NCBI GenBank assembly: GCA_041690495.1
Contig: JAWLHE010000003.1
Location: 248,001 to 312,000, forward strand
Direction: 5' to 3'
Length of the DNA: 64,000 nucleotides
Source: DATAAP01 sp041690495
GTDB taxonomy: Bacteria > Pseudomonadota > Alphaproteobacteria > CACIAM-22H2
The notes beneath the pieces were generated by a model that was not told the DNA's origin, did not search any database, and worked only from the letters and a program-made list of their open reading frames with translations. Of the stretch, positions 42,324-51,121 are shown in pieces; within the stretch, counting starts at the first letter, position 1, and every line of letters begins with the position of its first letter. The position numbers were made by a program, and so were the translations under genes.

Positions 42324-42620
42324 CGTCGCTTCCCCTTGGGCTCCCTGGAGAGCCGCGATCTTCGAACACCGCTATGCGCGCTGTATTCGACGATCGCAGC
42401 AAGCCTAGCGATCCAGTATTTAACAAACGTTGAAACGCGTCCGATTTCGGCGGCTTAGGGTTGCATCAACCATACGATTGCGCCGCACGCGAGACCGCTT
42501 GGTTAATCGTGTTGGTTAATCGGCGCGCGAAAGACGACGCGCAGCGAAATGTGCATTTCCTTTTCTTTTGCATAAATTTTATAGTTTGGAAGTCGGCTGT
42601 CGTATGATGACGAGCGAGTG
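42324..42620. other. AT-rich intergenic region with direct repeats
   Basis: This 297-base gap between two divergent genes is clearly less G+C-rich than its surroundings. It holds two copies of TTGGTTAATCG (42499-42509 and 42512-42522) and, near 42570-42595, a T/A-rich stretch with TATAGT that could be the -10 box for the rightward gene. No gene was seen inside. Confidence 0.5.
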
Positions 42621-43010
42621 ATGAATCTGGTGCCCAGCATCGTCGGTCCGGTTCCGGAAGGCGCGCGTTCCAGCGACGCACGCGCCGTGCGTTCGCTCGG
42701 TCCGGTCATCGATATCGAGCCGCTGAACGAGTACGCCGCGAGCGAGGACGCGCCGCGGGCTGAACGCGCCTACGCCCGGTCGGGCGAACGCCAGCAGGGA
42801 TTCGCGCTGCGCAGCCGGCGTCCGCACGTCATCGAGGCGCGCCCCGCCGGCAGTCTGGGATTCGCCGCGCAGCAGATCGCGCAGGAGGCGCTCTCCGCGG
42901 GGCTGTATTTCGAGAACTATCGCCCCGCGCTCGCCGCCTATGCGGCGGCGGACACGAACTTCGAGCACGTACGCAAGCCGCCGCCGTCCAAGCTCGTCGT
43001 CTGGGCCTGA
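42621..43010 (+). CDS. Hypothetical protein, 129 residues
   Basis: Not recognised as a named family. The protein starts MNLVPSIVGPVPEGARSSDA and has acidic and basic stretches in the middle. It ends with a helical segment LGFAAQQIAQEALSAGLYFE and AYAAADTNFEHVR. The FxAQxIAQE pattern is seen in short conserved alphaproteobacterial proteins of unknown role. An adjacent GTG at 42618 could also start it. Base use is like real genes of the window, and an AT-rich promoter region precedes it. No membrane segment or cysteine is present. Confidence 0.6.
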   Translation: MNLVPSIVGPVPEGARSSDARAVRSLGPVIDIEPLNEYAASEDAPRAERAYARSGERQQGFALRSRRPHVIEARPAGSLGFAAQQIAQEALSAGLYFENYRPALAAYAAADTNFEHVRKPPPSKLVVWA

Positions 43011-43041
43011 CGCTCGCGCAATCCCGCGCCGGGGGCGAGAT

Positions 43042-45813
43042 CTATTCGGCAGCCTGCGCCGGCGAGGCGACCTTCTCGATGCGCGCGGCGCAGAACTTGA
43101 ACTCGGGAATCTTGCCGTACGGATCGAGCTGCGGGCTCGTCAGGATATTCGCGGCAGCCTCGGCATAGCAGAACGGAATGAAGACCATTCCGCCCGGCAC
43201 CGCGCCGTCGACCCGCACCTTGAGCTCGATGGCGCCGCGGCGCGTGGCGACGCGGACCACGTCACCGCCCTTCACGCCGAGCCGCTTCAGATCGTTCGGC
43301 GACAGGCATGCGATCGCCTCGGGCTCGATCGAGTCGAGCACGCTTGCCCGCCGCGTCATCGCGCCGGTGTGCCAGTGCTCCAGCTGGCGGCCGGTGGTGA
43401 GCACCATCGGGTAGTCCGCATCGGTCGGCTCGCCAGGCGGGCTGTAGACCGCCGGGACCAGCTTTCCGCGCTTCGTCGCGGTCGGGAAGCCGTCGCCGAA
43501 GACGATATCCGCACCCGGCTGGTCCGGCGCCGGACAAGGATAGGTCACCGCGCTCTCGCGCTCGAGCCGCGCCCAGGTGATGTTCTTGAGCGACGGCATG
43601 ACCTGCGTCATCTCGGCGAAAACCTCGCGGGGATGCGTGTAGGTCCAGTCGAGGCCGAGGCCGCGGGCAAGATCCTGGATGATCGCCCAGTCCTCGCGCG
43701 CATTTCCCGGCATCGGCAGCGCGCGGCGGCCGAGTTGGACCTGGCGGTTGGTGTTGGTGACGGTGCCGTTCTTCTCCGGCCAGGCCGACGCCGGCAGCAC
43801 GACGTCCGCGTGGAACGCCGTCTCCGTCAGGAAGATGTCCTGGACGACCAGATGCTCGAGCTTCGCCAGGGCCTCGCGGGCATGGTGCGCGTCAGGATCC
43901 GACATCGCCGGATTCTCGCCCATGATGTACATGCCGCGGATCTGGCCGGCATGGATGGCGCCCATGATCTCGACGACCGTCAGGCCGCGTTTCGGATCGA
44001 GCTTGGTCCCCCAGAACTTCTCGAACTCGCCGCGGATCTCGTCGCTCTCCACCGAGCGGTAGTCCGGGAACACCATCGGGATGAGGCCCGCGTCCGAAGC
44101 ACCCTGAACGTTGTTCTGGCCGCGGAGCGGATGGAGCCCGGTGCCGGGACGCCCGACCTGGCCCGTCGTCAGAGCGAGCGAGATCAGGCTGCGGGCGTTC
44201 TGGGTGCCGTGGACGCTCTGCGAGACACCCATGCCCCAGAAGATGATCGCGGCCTCGGCCCGGGCATAGAGCCGCGCCACCTCGCGGATGGTCGCGGCCG
44301 GAATGCCGCATTCGGGCGCCATCTTCTCGGGCGTGAAGTCGGCGACGTGCTTCCTCACCTCCTCGAAATTCTCGGTGAAGGCCTGCACGTACTGCTTGTC
44401 GTAGAGATTCTCCGTGACGATGACGTTGAGCATCGCATTGAGCAGCGCCACGTCCTTGTTCGGCTTGAACTGCAGCATGTAGGACGCATGCCGCTTCAGC
44501 GCGTGGCCGCGCGGATCCATCACGATCAGCTTGGCGCCGCGCTTGGCCGCCTGCTTGAAGTATGTCGCCGCGACCGGATGGTTCTCGGTCGGGTTGGCGC
44601 CGATCACGATGATGACGTCGGAATCCTTGCACGCGTTGAAGGGTGCCGTCACCGCCGCCGAGCCGATCCCCTCCATCAGGGCAGCCACCGACGAGGCGTG
44701 GCACAGCCGCGTGCAATGGTCGACGTTGTTGGTACCGAAGCCGGTGCGGACCAGCTTCTGGAAGAGATACGCCTCCTCGTTCGAGCCCTTGGCCGAACCG
44801 AAGCCGGCCAGGCCGGCGCCGCCATGCGTATCGCGGATGCGCTTGAGTCCGCCGGCCGCCAGGGCCAGCGCCTCGTCCCACGTCGCCTTGCGGAAATGCG
44901 TCCACGGATTGGCCGGATCGACCTGGTCGTCGGCGTGTTTCGGCACGCCCGGCTTGCGGATCAGCGGGTCCGTCAACCGGTGCCGGTGATGCACGTAGTC
45001 GAACCCGAACCGGCCCTTGACGCACAGCCGGCTCTCGTTCGCCGGGCCGTTGCGGCCGTCGACATAGAGCAGCTTGTCGTCCCTGATCTGATAGGTGAGC
45101 TGGCAGCCGACGCCGCAATAGGGGCAAACGCTCTCGACCGCACGATCGGGCACCGCCGCCATGACCTGGTTCTCGTCGAGCACGGTCGCCGGCATCAGCG
45201 CGCCGGTCGGGCAGGCCTGCACGCATTCGCCGCACGCAACGCAGGTGCTGTGACCCATCGGATCGTCGAAATCGAACACGATCTTCGCATGATGGCCGCG
45301 CCCGGCCATGCCGATCACATCGTTGACCTGCACCTCGCGGCACGCGCGAACACAGAGGTTGCAGTGAATGCAGGCATCGAGGTTGACGCGCATCGCCGGG
45401 TGGCTCGGGTCCGGCTCCGGCGTGTCGCGCGGCGCAAACCGGCTGTCCGCCACCCCGACCTGTTCCGCCCAGCGCCACAGGCGCGAATCCGGATCGTGCG
45501 CGACATCGCGATCCGGCTGGTCGGTCATCAGCAGTTCGAAGACCATCTTGCGCGCCGTCCTGGCGCGCTCACTCGCGCTCTTGACCTTCATGCCAGGAGT
45601 CGGCTTGCGGATGCACGAGGCGGCGAGGACCCGCTCGCCCTCGATCTCGACCATGCAAGCGCGGCAGTTGCCGTCGGGTCGGTACCCGGGCGCAGGCGTA
45701 TAGCAGAGGTGCGGAATCTCGGTGCCGCGGCGGTTTGCAACCTGCCAGATCGTCTCCTCCGGCCGTGCTTCGACCTCCTCGCCGTCGAGAATGAAACGGA
45801 TCGCTTCGGTCAT
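43042..45813 (-). CDS. fdsA: NAD-dependent formate dehydrogenase, molybdenum alpha subunit
   Basis: The catalytic subunit that oxidises formate to CO2. 923 residues. The N-terminal [2Fe-2S] domain has PHLCYTPAPGYRPDGNCRACMVE. A His/Cys cluster and two ferredoxin-like 4Fe-4S sets follow (CIHCNLCVRACREVQ, CVACGECVQACPTG). The molybdopterin domain opens with CPYCGVGCQLTY and has the active-site cysteine Cys371 in DHCTRLCHAS, so it is a Cys and not a Sec enzyme. ANPTENHPVAATYF and the late TTGRQLEHWHTG region bind the cofactor. The ATG overlaps the stop of the preceding fused subunit (ATGA). No fdsC (fdhD-like) or fdsD follows. Confidence 0.95.
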   Translation of the reverse strand: MTEAIRFILDGEEVEARPEETIWQVANRRGTEIPHLCYTPAPGYRPDGNCRACMVEIEGERVLAASCIRKPTPGMKVKSASERARTARKMVFELLMTDQPDRDVAHDPDSRLWRWAEQVGVADSRFAPRDTPEPDPSHPAMRVNLDACIHCNLCVRACREVQVNDVIGMAGRGHHAKIVFDFDDPMGHSTCVACGECVQACPTGALMPATVLDENQVMAAVPDRAVESVCPYCGVGCQLTYQIRDDKLLYVDGRNGPANESRLCVKGRFGFDYVHHRHRLTDPLIRKPGVPKHADDQVDPANPWTHFRKATWDEALALAAGGLKRIRDTHGGAGLAGFGSAKGSNEEAYLFQKLVRTGFGTNNVDHCTRLCHASSVAALMEGIGSAAVTAPFNACKDSDVIIVIGANPTENHPVAATYFKQAAKRGAKLIVMDPRGHALKRHASYMLQFKPNKDVALLNAMLNVIVTENLYDKQYVQAFTENFEEVRKHVADFTPEKMAPECGIPAATIREVARLYARAEAAIIFWGMGVSQSVHGTQNARSLISLALTTGQVGRPGTGLHPLRGQNNVQGASDAGLIPMVFPDYRSVESDEIRGEFEKFWGTKLDPKRGLTVVEIMGAIHAGQIRGMYIMGENPAMSDPDAHHAREALAKLEHLVVQDIFLTETAFHADVVLPASAWPEKNGTVTNTNRQVQLGRRALPMPGNAREDWAIIQDLARGLGLDWTYTHPREVFAEMTQVMPSLKNITWARLERESAVTYPCPAPDQPGADIVFGDGFPTATKRGKLVPAVYSPPGEPTDADYPMVLTTGRQLEHWHTGAMTRRASVLDSIEPEAIACLSPNDLKRLGVKGGDVVRVATRRGAIELKVRVDGAVPGGMVFIPFCYAEAAANILTSPQLDPYGKIPEFKFCAARIEKVASPAQAAE

Positions 45814-47510
45814 GACACGTCCTCACGGAAATGCTTCAGCACCGACTTCACCGGGTTCGCGGCGGCCTGACCCAACCCGCAGATCGAGGCATCGGTCATC
45901 GCCTGCGACAACTCGCCGATCAGGGCAGCGTTCCACTTCGGCTGGGCCATCAGCTTGACCGCCTTCTCGGTGCCGACGCGGCACGGCGTGCACTGCCCGC
46001 AGGATTCGTCCTCGAAGAACCTCATGAGGTTCAACGCGACGTCGCGCATGCTGTCCTTGTCGGACAGGACCACGACCGCGTGCGAGCCGACGAAGCAGCC
46101 GTGCTGCTCGAGCGTCCCGAAATCAAGCGGGATATCGGCCATCGATGCAGGCAGGATGCCACCCGACGCGCCGCCGGGCAGGTATCCCTTGAAGGTGTGG
46201 CCTTCGGCCATGCCGCCGCAGAACTCGTCGATCAGTTCGCGCATCGTGATTCCCGAGGGCGCCAGCTTCACACCCGGATTCCTGACGCGTCCCGAAACCG
46301 AGAAGGAGCGCAACCCCTTGCCACCGCGACGGCCCTGGCTGGCGAACCACTCCGTGCCGTTCTCGACGATGTCGCGGACCCAGAACAGCGTCTCGACGTT
46401 GTTGACCAGGGTCGGGCGGCCGAAAAGGCCGACCTGCGCGACATAGGGCGGCCGATGCCGCGGCAGCCCGCGTTTGCCCTCGATCGATTCGATCATCGCC
46501 GACTCTTCGCCGCAGATATAGGCGCCCGCGCCGCGGCGCAGGTGGATCTTCGTATGCGGCGACAAACCGGCGGCCTCGAGCTTCGCGATCTCGGCGAGCA
46601 GCATGCGTCGGATCGCCGGATACTCGTCGCGGAGATAGATAAAGACCTCGCGGGCCTCCACCACCCATGCGCCGATCAGCATGCCTTCGAGAAACCGGTG
46701 CGGATCGCGCTCGAGATAGAACCGGTCCTTGAACGTCCCCGGCTCGCCCTCATCGGCGTTGACGGCCATCAGCCGCGGCGCCGGTTCCTTGCGCACCAAC
46801 CCCCATTTTCGGCCGGTCGGAAAACCCGCCCCGCCGAGGCCCCGCAAACCTGCGCCGTCGAGGGACGCTATGAGCTGCTCCGGCGTGCGGCGACCGGCGA
46901 TGCAATCGCGCAACAGCGCGTAGCCGCCGGCGGCGGCATAGGCAGCGAAGTCCTTGCCGGGGACGGCCGGATGATGGCCATTGTCCCGGATCGCAGCCTG
47001 TACGCGCTCGACCGTTGCGTTCGGCACGTCGCCGTGCCCGACCGCGCAGGCGGGCGCCTTGTCGCATGCTCCCATGCATGGTGCCCGTACGACGCGTACC
47101 CCTTCCCCGAGCCGGGACTCGAGCTCGTCCAGCAACTTCTGCGCACCGAACATCTCGCAGGTCAGGCTGTCGCAGACCCGCACGGTCACCGGCGGCGGCG
47201 GCGTTTCCCCCTCCTTGACGACGTCGAAATGCGCGTAGAACGTCGCGACCTCGTAGAGCTCGGTCTGCGCCAGCTTCATCTCCTGCGCCAGCGCCGCGAG
47301 ATGCGCGGCCGAAAGGTGATGGTAGCGATCCTGGATGAGATGCAGATGCTCGATCAGCAGGTCGCGGCTGCGCGGACGATCGCCGAGCAGCGCGCGCACC
47401 TGCTCCAGCGCGACAGGATCGACCTGCCGTCCTTTCGGCGTCTGGTTGCCGCGCCGGCGCCCCGCGCCGGGGTGGCGAAATCGCTGCACGTCGGATGCGG
47501 AGTGCTCCAT
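45810..47510 (-). CDS. Fused FdsG-FdsB (NuoE-NuoF-like) diaphorase subunit of formate dehydrogenase
   Basis: Electron outlet to NAD+. 566 residues from ATG 47510. The first ~160 residues are NuoE/FdsG-like with a thioredoxin-type [2Fe-2S] site: CDSLTC and APCMGACDKAP. The rest is NuoF/FdsB-like: GLRGLGGAGFPTGRKW (NADH/FMN site), NADEGEPGTFKDR, GAGAYICGEESAMIESIEG and the 4Fe-4S motif ESCGQCTPCRVGTEK. In Rhodobacter and Cupriavidus these are separate genes; here they are one polypeptide. A palindromic operator lies about 63 bases upstream. The next gene, fdsA, overlaps by ATGA. Confidence 0.93.
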   Translation of the reverse strand: MEHSASDVQRFRHPGAGRRRGNQTPKGRQVDPVALEQVRALLGDRPRSRDLLIEHLHLIQDRYHHLSAAHLAALAQEMKLAQTELYEVATFYAHFDVVKEGETPPPPVTVRVCDSLTCEMFGAQKLLDELESRLGEGVRVVRAPCMGACDKAPACAVGHGDVPNATVERVQAAIRDNGHHPAVPGKDFAAYAAAGGYALLRDCIAGRRTPEQLIASLDGAGLRGLGGAGFPTGRKWGLVRKEPAPRLMAVNADEGEPGTFKDRFYLERDPHRFLEGMLIGAWVVEAREVFIYLRDEYPAIRRMLLAEIAKLEAAGLSPHTKIHLRRGAGAYICGEESAMIESIEGKRGLPRHRPPYVAQVGLFGRPTLVNNVETLFWVRDIVENGTEWFASQGRRGGKGLRSFSVSGRVRNPGVKLAPSGITMRELIDEFCGGMAEGHTFKGYLPGGASGGILPASMADIPLDFGTLEQHGCFVGSHAVVVLSDKDSMRDVALNLMRFFEDESCGQCTPCRVGTEKAVKLMAQPKWNAALIGELSQAMTDASICGLGQAAANPVKSVLKHFREDVS

Positions 47511-47572
47511 ACGCGGACCTGGATCAGAGATTACGTTGATTTTGCGAGGCCGGCGGCACCCTGGCGCCAGCG

Positions 47573-47587
47573 GGTATATTGTATACC
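47573..47587. promoter_or_regulatory. Palindromic operator before the formate dehydrogenase genes
   Basis: GGTATATTGTATACC: arms GGTATA and TATACC around TTG. Its complement, GGTATACAATATACC, differs by one base from the site at 51008-51022. It lies 63-77 bases upstream of the fused diaphorase gene. A palindrome of this size, with a TATAC core, is what GntR/FadR-type regulators commonly bind. One such regulator is encoded at 51122. Confidence 0.7.
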
Positions 47588-47638
47588 AGCCGACCGGCAC
47601 TTAGGACAGACGTTTCAGGCGTCACCAACATGCTGGGA

Positions 47639-48151
47639 TCAATAACCGAAGAAGTCCTCGATCGGGCCTTTCGGCAGCGGCACCAGGAACCAGACCTCGA
47701 ACATCAGGAAGAGCACGGTGACGACCGCGAGGCCGATGCCGGCCGATATGAGCCAGTTGTAGCGGCCCATATAGATCATGAACGAGGCGATGTAGACGGC
47801 GGCCGAGACGTACATGCCGACGAAATTCACGGCGGCGACGAATACCGCGGCCGGGATCAGCACGAGCAGGACCTGCTTGAGCGCATGCACGTTAACGAAA
47901 GCCCTGCCCGGTCCGCCGGCACGAAGCTTGTGGACGAGGATCAGCAGGCTGGAAATGGCCATGATCGCGCCCATGCGCATCGGAAAGTAGCCGGCCTGAG
48001 GCCCGTCGGGATCGACCCAGCCGGCGCCGATGCGGAGACTGTCCATCATCACCAGCGTACCCGCCGCCATGAAAAGGAGCGCGACGACGATCTCCATTGT
48101 CCGCGTGGAAACAACCGTGCGCTGGTCCGTGCTGTTGTCGTTGTCCTGCAT
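47639..48151 (-). CDS. tctB: Tripartite tricarboxylate transporter, small membrane subunit TctB
   Basis: A 170-residue inner-membrane protein with four to five helices: MEIVVALLFMAAGTLVMMDS, MGAIMAISSLLILVHKL, VLLVLIPAAVFVAAVNF and GIGLAVVTVLFLMFEVWF. The GYFPMRMGAI loop is typical of TctB. ATG 48151 is chosen at MQDNDNSTD; an upstream in-frame start at 48208 would add an unlikely Cys-rich leader. It is the last gene of the leftward tctA-tctC-tctB set and lies next to the formate dehydrogenase operator. Confidence 0.9.
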   Translation of the reverse strand: MQDNDNSTDQRTVVSTRTMEIVVALLFMAAGTLVMMDSLRIGAGWVDPDGPQAGYFPMRMGAIMAISSLLILVHKLRAGGPGRAFVNVHALKQVLLVLIPAAVFVAAVNFVGMYVSAAVYIASFMIYMGRYNWLISAGIGLAVVTVLFLMFEVWFLVPLPKGPIEDFFGY

Positions 48152-48227
48152 GGCGCGATGCTGAGCCTTGGAGTTGCAGCAGATTGCCGGCGGAGCGCCT
48201 TGTGGCACCCCGCCGGCTACGTGACGA

Positions 48228-49250
48228 TCAGTTGGTCTTCGCGAGGAAGCCCGCGGCCTTCATGAGATCCAGGTGGCGCTTTTCCGCCGCCTCGACCCAT
48301 TTGCTGAAATCCGCGCCGGTCATGAAGGTCTGGTTGTATGCCCCCTTCTCCATGTACTCCTTCCAATCCGTCGTCGCCCGAACCTTCTGGAAGAGGTTGA
48401 TGTAGTAGTCGACCTGGTCCTTCTTCACGCCCGGCGACGTGAAGATCCCGCGCAGCATCAGGTACTCGACGTCAACGCCAGCCTGCTTGCAGGTCGGGAT
48501 GTCGTTCCAGGACATCGTGTCGGTCATCTTCGCCTTGTAGGCGATCCGCTCGCCATCGAAGACGCACAGAGGACGGAGCGCCCCCGCACGCCACTGCGAG
48601 ACCGCCTCGATCGGATTGTTCACGCTCGAGTTGATGTGATTGCCGACGAGCTGCACAGCGACCGCTCCGCCGCCCTTATACGGCACGTAGGTAAACTTCT
48701 TGCCGGTAACACGCTCGAGCGCGACGGTGATGATCTGGTCTTCCTGCTTCGAGCCGGTCCCGCCCATCTTGAACTGACCGTCCGTCCCGCCCTTCACCGC
48801 CGCGAGATAGTCCTTGGCAGTCTTGTACGGACTCTCCGAATTGACCCACAGAACGAACTCGTCCAGCGCCAGCATCGCAATCGGCGTCAGGTCCTTCCAG
48901 TTGAACGGAACGCCCGTCGCGAGCGGCGTCGTGAACAGGTTGGAGAGCGTGATGATGATCTTGTGCGGGTCGTTGGGGCTCGACTTCACGTCGAGGAAGC
49001 CTTCCGCGCCGGCGCCGCCCGACTTGTTGATGACGACCAGCGGCTTCGACATCAGATTGTGCTTCGTAACGATGCCTTGGATGAGCCGCGCCATCTGGTC
49101 GGCGCCGCCGCCGGTTCCGGCAGGCACGATGAACGTCACCTGCTTCGTCGGCTCCCATGCCGACGCTGTCGTCGCCATCAGGGTCGACACGAGTGCAGCG
49201 CCCGCCAGGGCGCCCACCGTCCTCAGAAGTCTTGAAGCTGATCGTCTCAT
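48228..49250 (-). CDS. tctC: Tripartite tricarboxylate transporter receptor TctC
   Basis: A periplasmic substrate-binding protein of 340 residues. The signal peptide ends around TTASAW. The mature part opens EPTKQVTFIVPAGTGGGADQMARL, with VVINKSGGAGAEGFL and FKMGGTGSKQEDQ as ligand-loop segments. It is divergent from the usual Bug pattern (VPAGTGGGADQMAR rather than VPYAAGG-like), so the ligand may differ. ATG 49250 follows GAGAGGAAAC. The genetic setting, between tctA and tctB and next to oxalate and formate genes, makes oxalate the leading candidate. That is inference. Confidence 0.9.
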   Translation of the reverse strand: MRRSASRLLRTVGALAGAALVSTLMATTASAWEPTKQVTFIVPAGTGGGADQMARLIQGIVTKHNLMSKPLVVINKSGGAGAEGFLDVKSSPNDPHKIIITLSNLFTTPLATGVPFNWKDLTPIAMLALDEFVLWVNSESPYKTAKDYLAAVKGGTDGQFKMGGTGSKQEDQIITVALERVTGKKFTYVPYKGGGAVAVQLVGNHINSSVNNPIEAVSQWRAGALRPLCVFDGERIAYKAKMTDTMSWNDIPTCKQAGVDVEYLMLRGIFTSPGVKKDQVDYYINLFQKVRATTDWKEYMEKGAYNQTFMTGADFSKWVEAAEKRHLDLMKAAGFLAKTN

Positions 49251-49343
49251 GTTTCCTCTCCCTCGCTGTATCGACACGTTTCCGGTCTTGTCAGAGTAAG
49301 CCTATCGTGCGTTCCGCGCGCGCGTCCAGCGGACATTCCTCCA

Positions 49344-50861
49344 TCAGGCCTGCCCGCTCTGCGCCGGCGCGCTCCGACGCATGAGCCCCATCGCCCATGT
49401 CACGACCGGCCACAGCAGGAGGGCCAGGCCGAGGCTGATGATCGCGCCGACCAACCAGTTCGACCAGAAGATCGAGAGGCTGCCGCCGGACAGAAGCATC
49501 GATTGCCGGAAGGCGTCCTCGGCCATGTCGCCGAGCACCAGCGCAAGCACCAGGGGCGAGAGCGGGTAATCGAGCTTCTTGAACAGATAGCCGAGCACGC
49601 CGAACACCAGCATCAGCATGATGTCGAAGGCCGCGTTGTGCACGCTGTATGCCCCGACCGCGCAGATCACCAGGATGATGGGCGCGATGATGCTGAAGGG
49701 GATGCGCAGGATTGCCGCGAAGAGCGGCACGCATGTGAGAACGACGAGCAGGCCGGCGATATTCCCGAGATACATGCTCGCGATCAGGCCCCACACGAAG
49801 TCCTTCTGCTCGACGAACAGCAGCGGACCGGGCTGCAGGCCCCAGATCAGCAGGCCGCCCAAAAGCACGGCGGCAGTCGGCGAGCCGGGAATGCCGAGCG
49901 TGATCATCGGCAGCAGCGCGCTGGTGCCCGCGGCATGGGCCGCCGTTTCCGGCGCGACCACGCCTTCCAGCTCGCCCTTGCCGAATTTGTCGCCGGTCTT
50001 CGACATGCGCTTGGCGATGCCATAGCTCATGAACGAGGCCGGCGTCGCGCCACCCGGCGTGATGCCCATCCAGCAGCCGATCACCGCGCCACGCAGGCTG
50101 GTCGCCCAGAAGCGCGGCAGCTTCTTCCAGGTCTCGAACACGACCCTGGCGTTCAATTTCGCGGTCTTGCCCTTGAAGGAAAGCCCCTCCTCCATCGACA
50201 GCAGGATCTCGCCGACGCCGAACAGGCCGATGACGGCAATGAGGAAATCGAATCCGCGCAGCAGCTCGGTCGTCCCGAAGGTCATGCGCAGCTGGCCGGT
50301 GACCGTGTCGAGGCCGACCGCCGCGAGCGCGAATCCGAGCGTCATGGCCGCCAGCGTCTTGAACGGCGAGCCGCGCCCCATGCCGATGAAGCTGCAGAAG
50401 GTGAGGAACTGGACGGCGAAGAACTCCGCCGGGCCGAATTGCAGGGCGAAGCCCGCGACGACCGGCGCAAGAAAAGTGATTACGATGACCGCAAAGAACG
50501 CGCCGATGAAGGACGAGGTGAACGCCGCGGCCAGCGCCTCGCCGGCCCGGCCCTGCTGCGCCATCGGGTGGCCATCGAAGGTGGTTGCAACCGACCACGG
50601 CTCGCCCGGGATGTTGAACAGAATCGAGGTGATCGCCCCCCCGAACAGCGCGCCCCAGTAGATGCATGACAGCATGATGATCGCCGAGGTCGGCGGCATC
50701 GAGAAGGTCAACGGCAACAGGATCGCGACGCCGTTCGCCCCACCGAGGCCCGGCAGCACGCCGATCAGCACGCCGAGCGTGATGCCAATCAGCATCAGGA
50801 TGATGTTGTAAGGCTGCAGAACGACCGCGAAACCGTGGAAAAGTGAGGCAAGTTCTTCCAA
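49344..50861 (-). CDS. tctA: Tripartite tricarboxylate transporter, large membrane subunit TctA
   Basis: A polytopic inner-membrane permease of about 505 residues with some twelve helices. The family motif is LGVLIGVLPGLGGANGVAIL. A repeat of the same type follows as GCWMGITPGGATPASFMSY and MITLGIPGSPTAAVLLGG. The start is TTG 50861, nine bases after GGGAGG, giving the usual MEELASLFHGF-like start; an in-frame ATG further up lacks a good site. First gene of the leftward transporter set, transcribed from the region shared with the divergent gntR gene and its operator. Confidence 0.92.
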   Translation of the reverse strand: MEELASLFHGFAVVLQPYNIILMLIGITLGVLIGVLPGLGGANGVAILLPLTFSMPPTSAIIMLSCIYWGALFGGAITSILFNIPGEPWSVATTFDGHPMAQQGRAGEALAAAFTSSFIGAFFAVIVITFLAPVVAGFALQFGPAEFFAVQFLTFCSFIGMGRGSPFKTLAAMTLGFALAAVGLDTVTGQLRMTFGTTELLRGFDFLIAVIGLFGVGEILLSMEEGLSFKGKTAKLNARVVFETWKKLPRFWATSLRGAVIGCWMGITPGGATPASFMSYGIAKRMSKTGDKFGKGELEGVVAPETAAHAAGTSALLPMITLGIPGSPTAAVLLGGLLIWGLQPGPLLFVEQKDFVWGLIASMYLGNIAGLLVVLTCVPLFAAILRIPFSIIAPIILVICAVGAYSVHNAAFDIMLMLVFGVLGYLFKKLDYPLSPLVLALVLGDMAEDAFRQSMLLSGGSLSIFWSNWLVGAIISLGLALLLWPVVTWAMGLMRRSAPAQSGQA

Positions 50862-51007
50862 GACCAACGTCCTCCCGCGCGTTTTCCTCATCATCACCGG
50901 ACCGGCGGGATTCTATGCCCCCCATGGCCGGACCTGCCCGTTCAGCGAGCGGACAGGGGACGCGGACTCCTTCATGGGTGAGGAGCCTTGCGTCCGATTT
51001 GGTATCT

Positions 51008-51022
51008 GGTATACAAAATACC
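51008..51022. promoter_or_regulatory. Palindromic operator in the tctA/gntR divergent region
   Basis: GGTATACAAAATACC, matching 14 of 15 bases with the complement of the site at 47573-47587; including one flanking base on the 5' side, TGG begins both. A further half site, GGTAT, lies six bases before it (51001-51005). The site is 100 bases before the regulator start and about 150 bases before tctA. It is the expected autoregulatory site of the GntR-type protein. Confidence 0.72.
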
Positions 51023-51121
51023 TGACACAATTATTCTACATAGAGCTGCCTGCTGCGTCTACCGGCAAAGGCGGCCGATTGAACAGAGAGACGCCATAAC
51101 CACCCGAACGGGACCCCTGAC

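Noticed and set aside
44701..44703. Possible selenocysteine in formate dehydrogenase
   Set aside because: The active-site codon is TGC (Cys371) in an uninterrupted frame. No UGA is involved.
42940..45870. A 976-residue open frame on the plus strand
   Set aside because: It is the complement of fdsA, which has full motif support.
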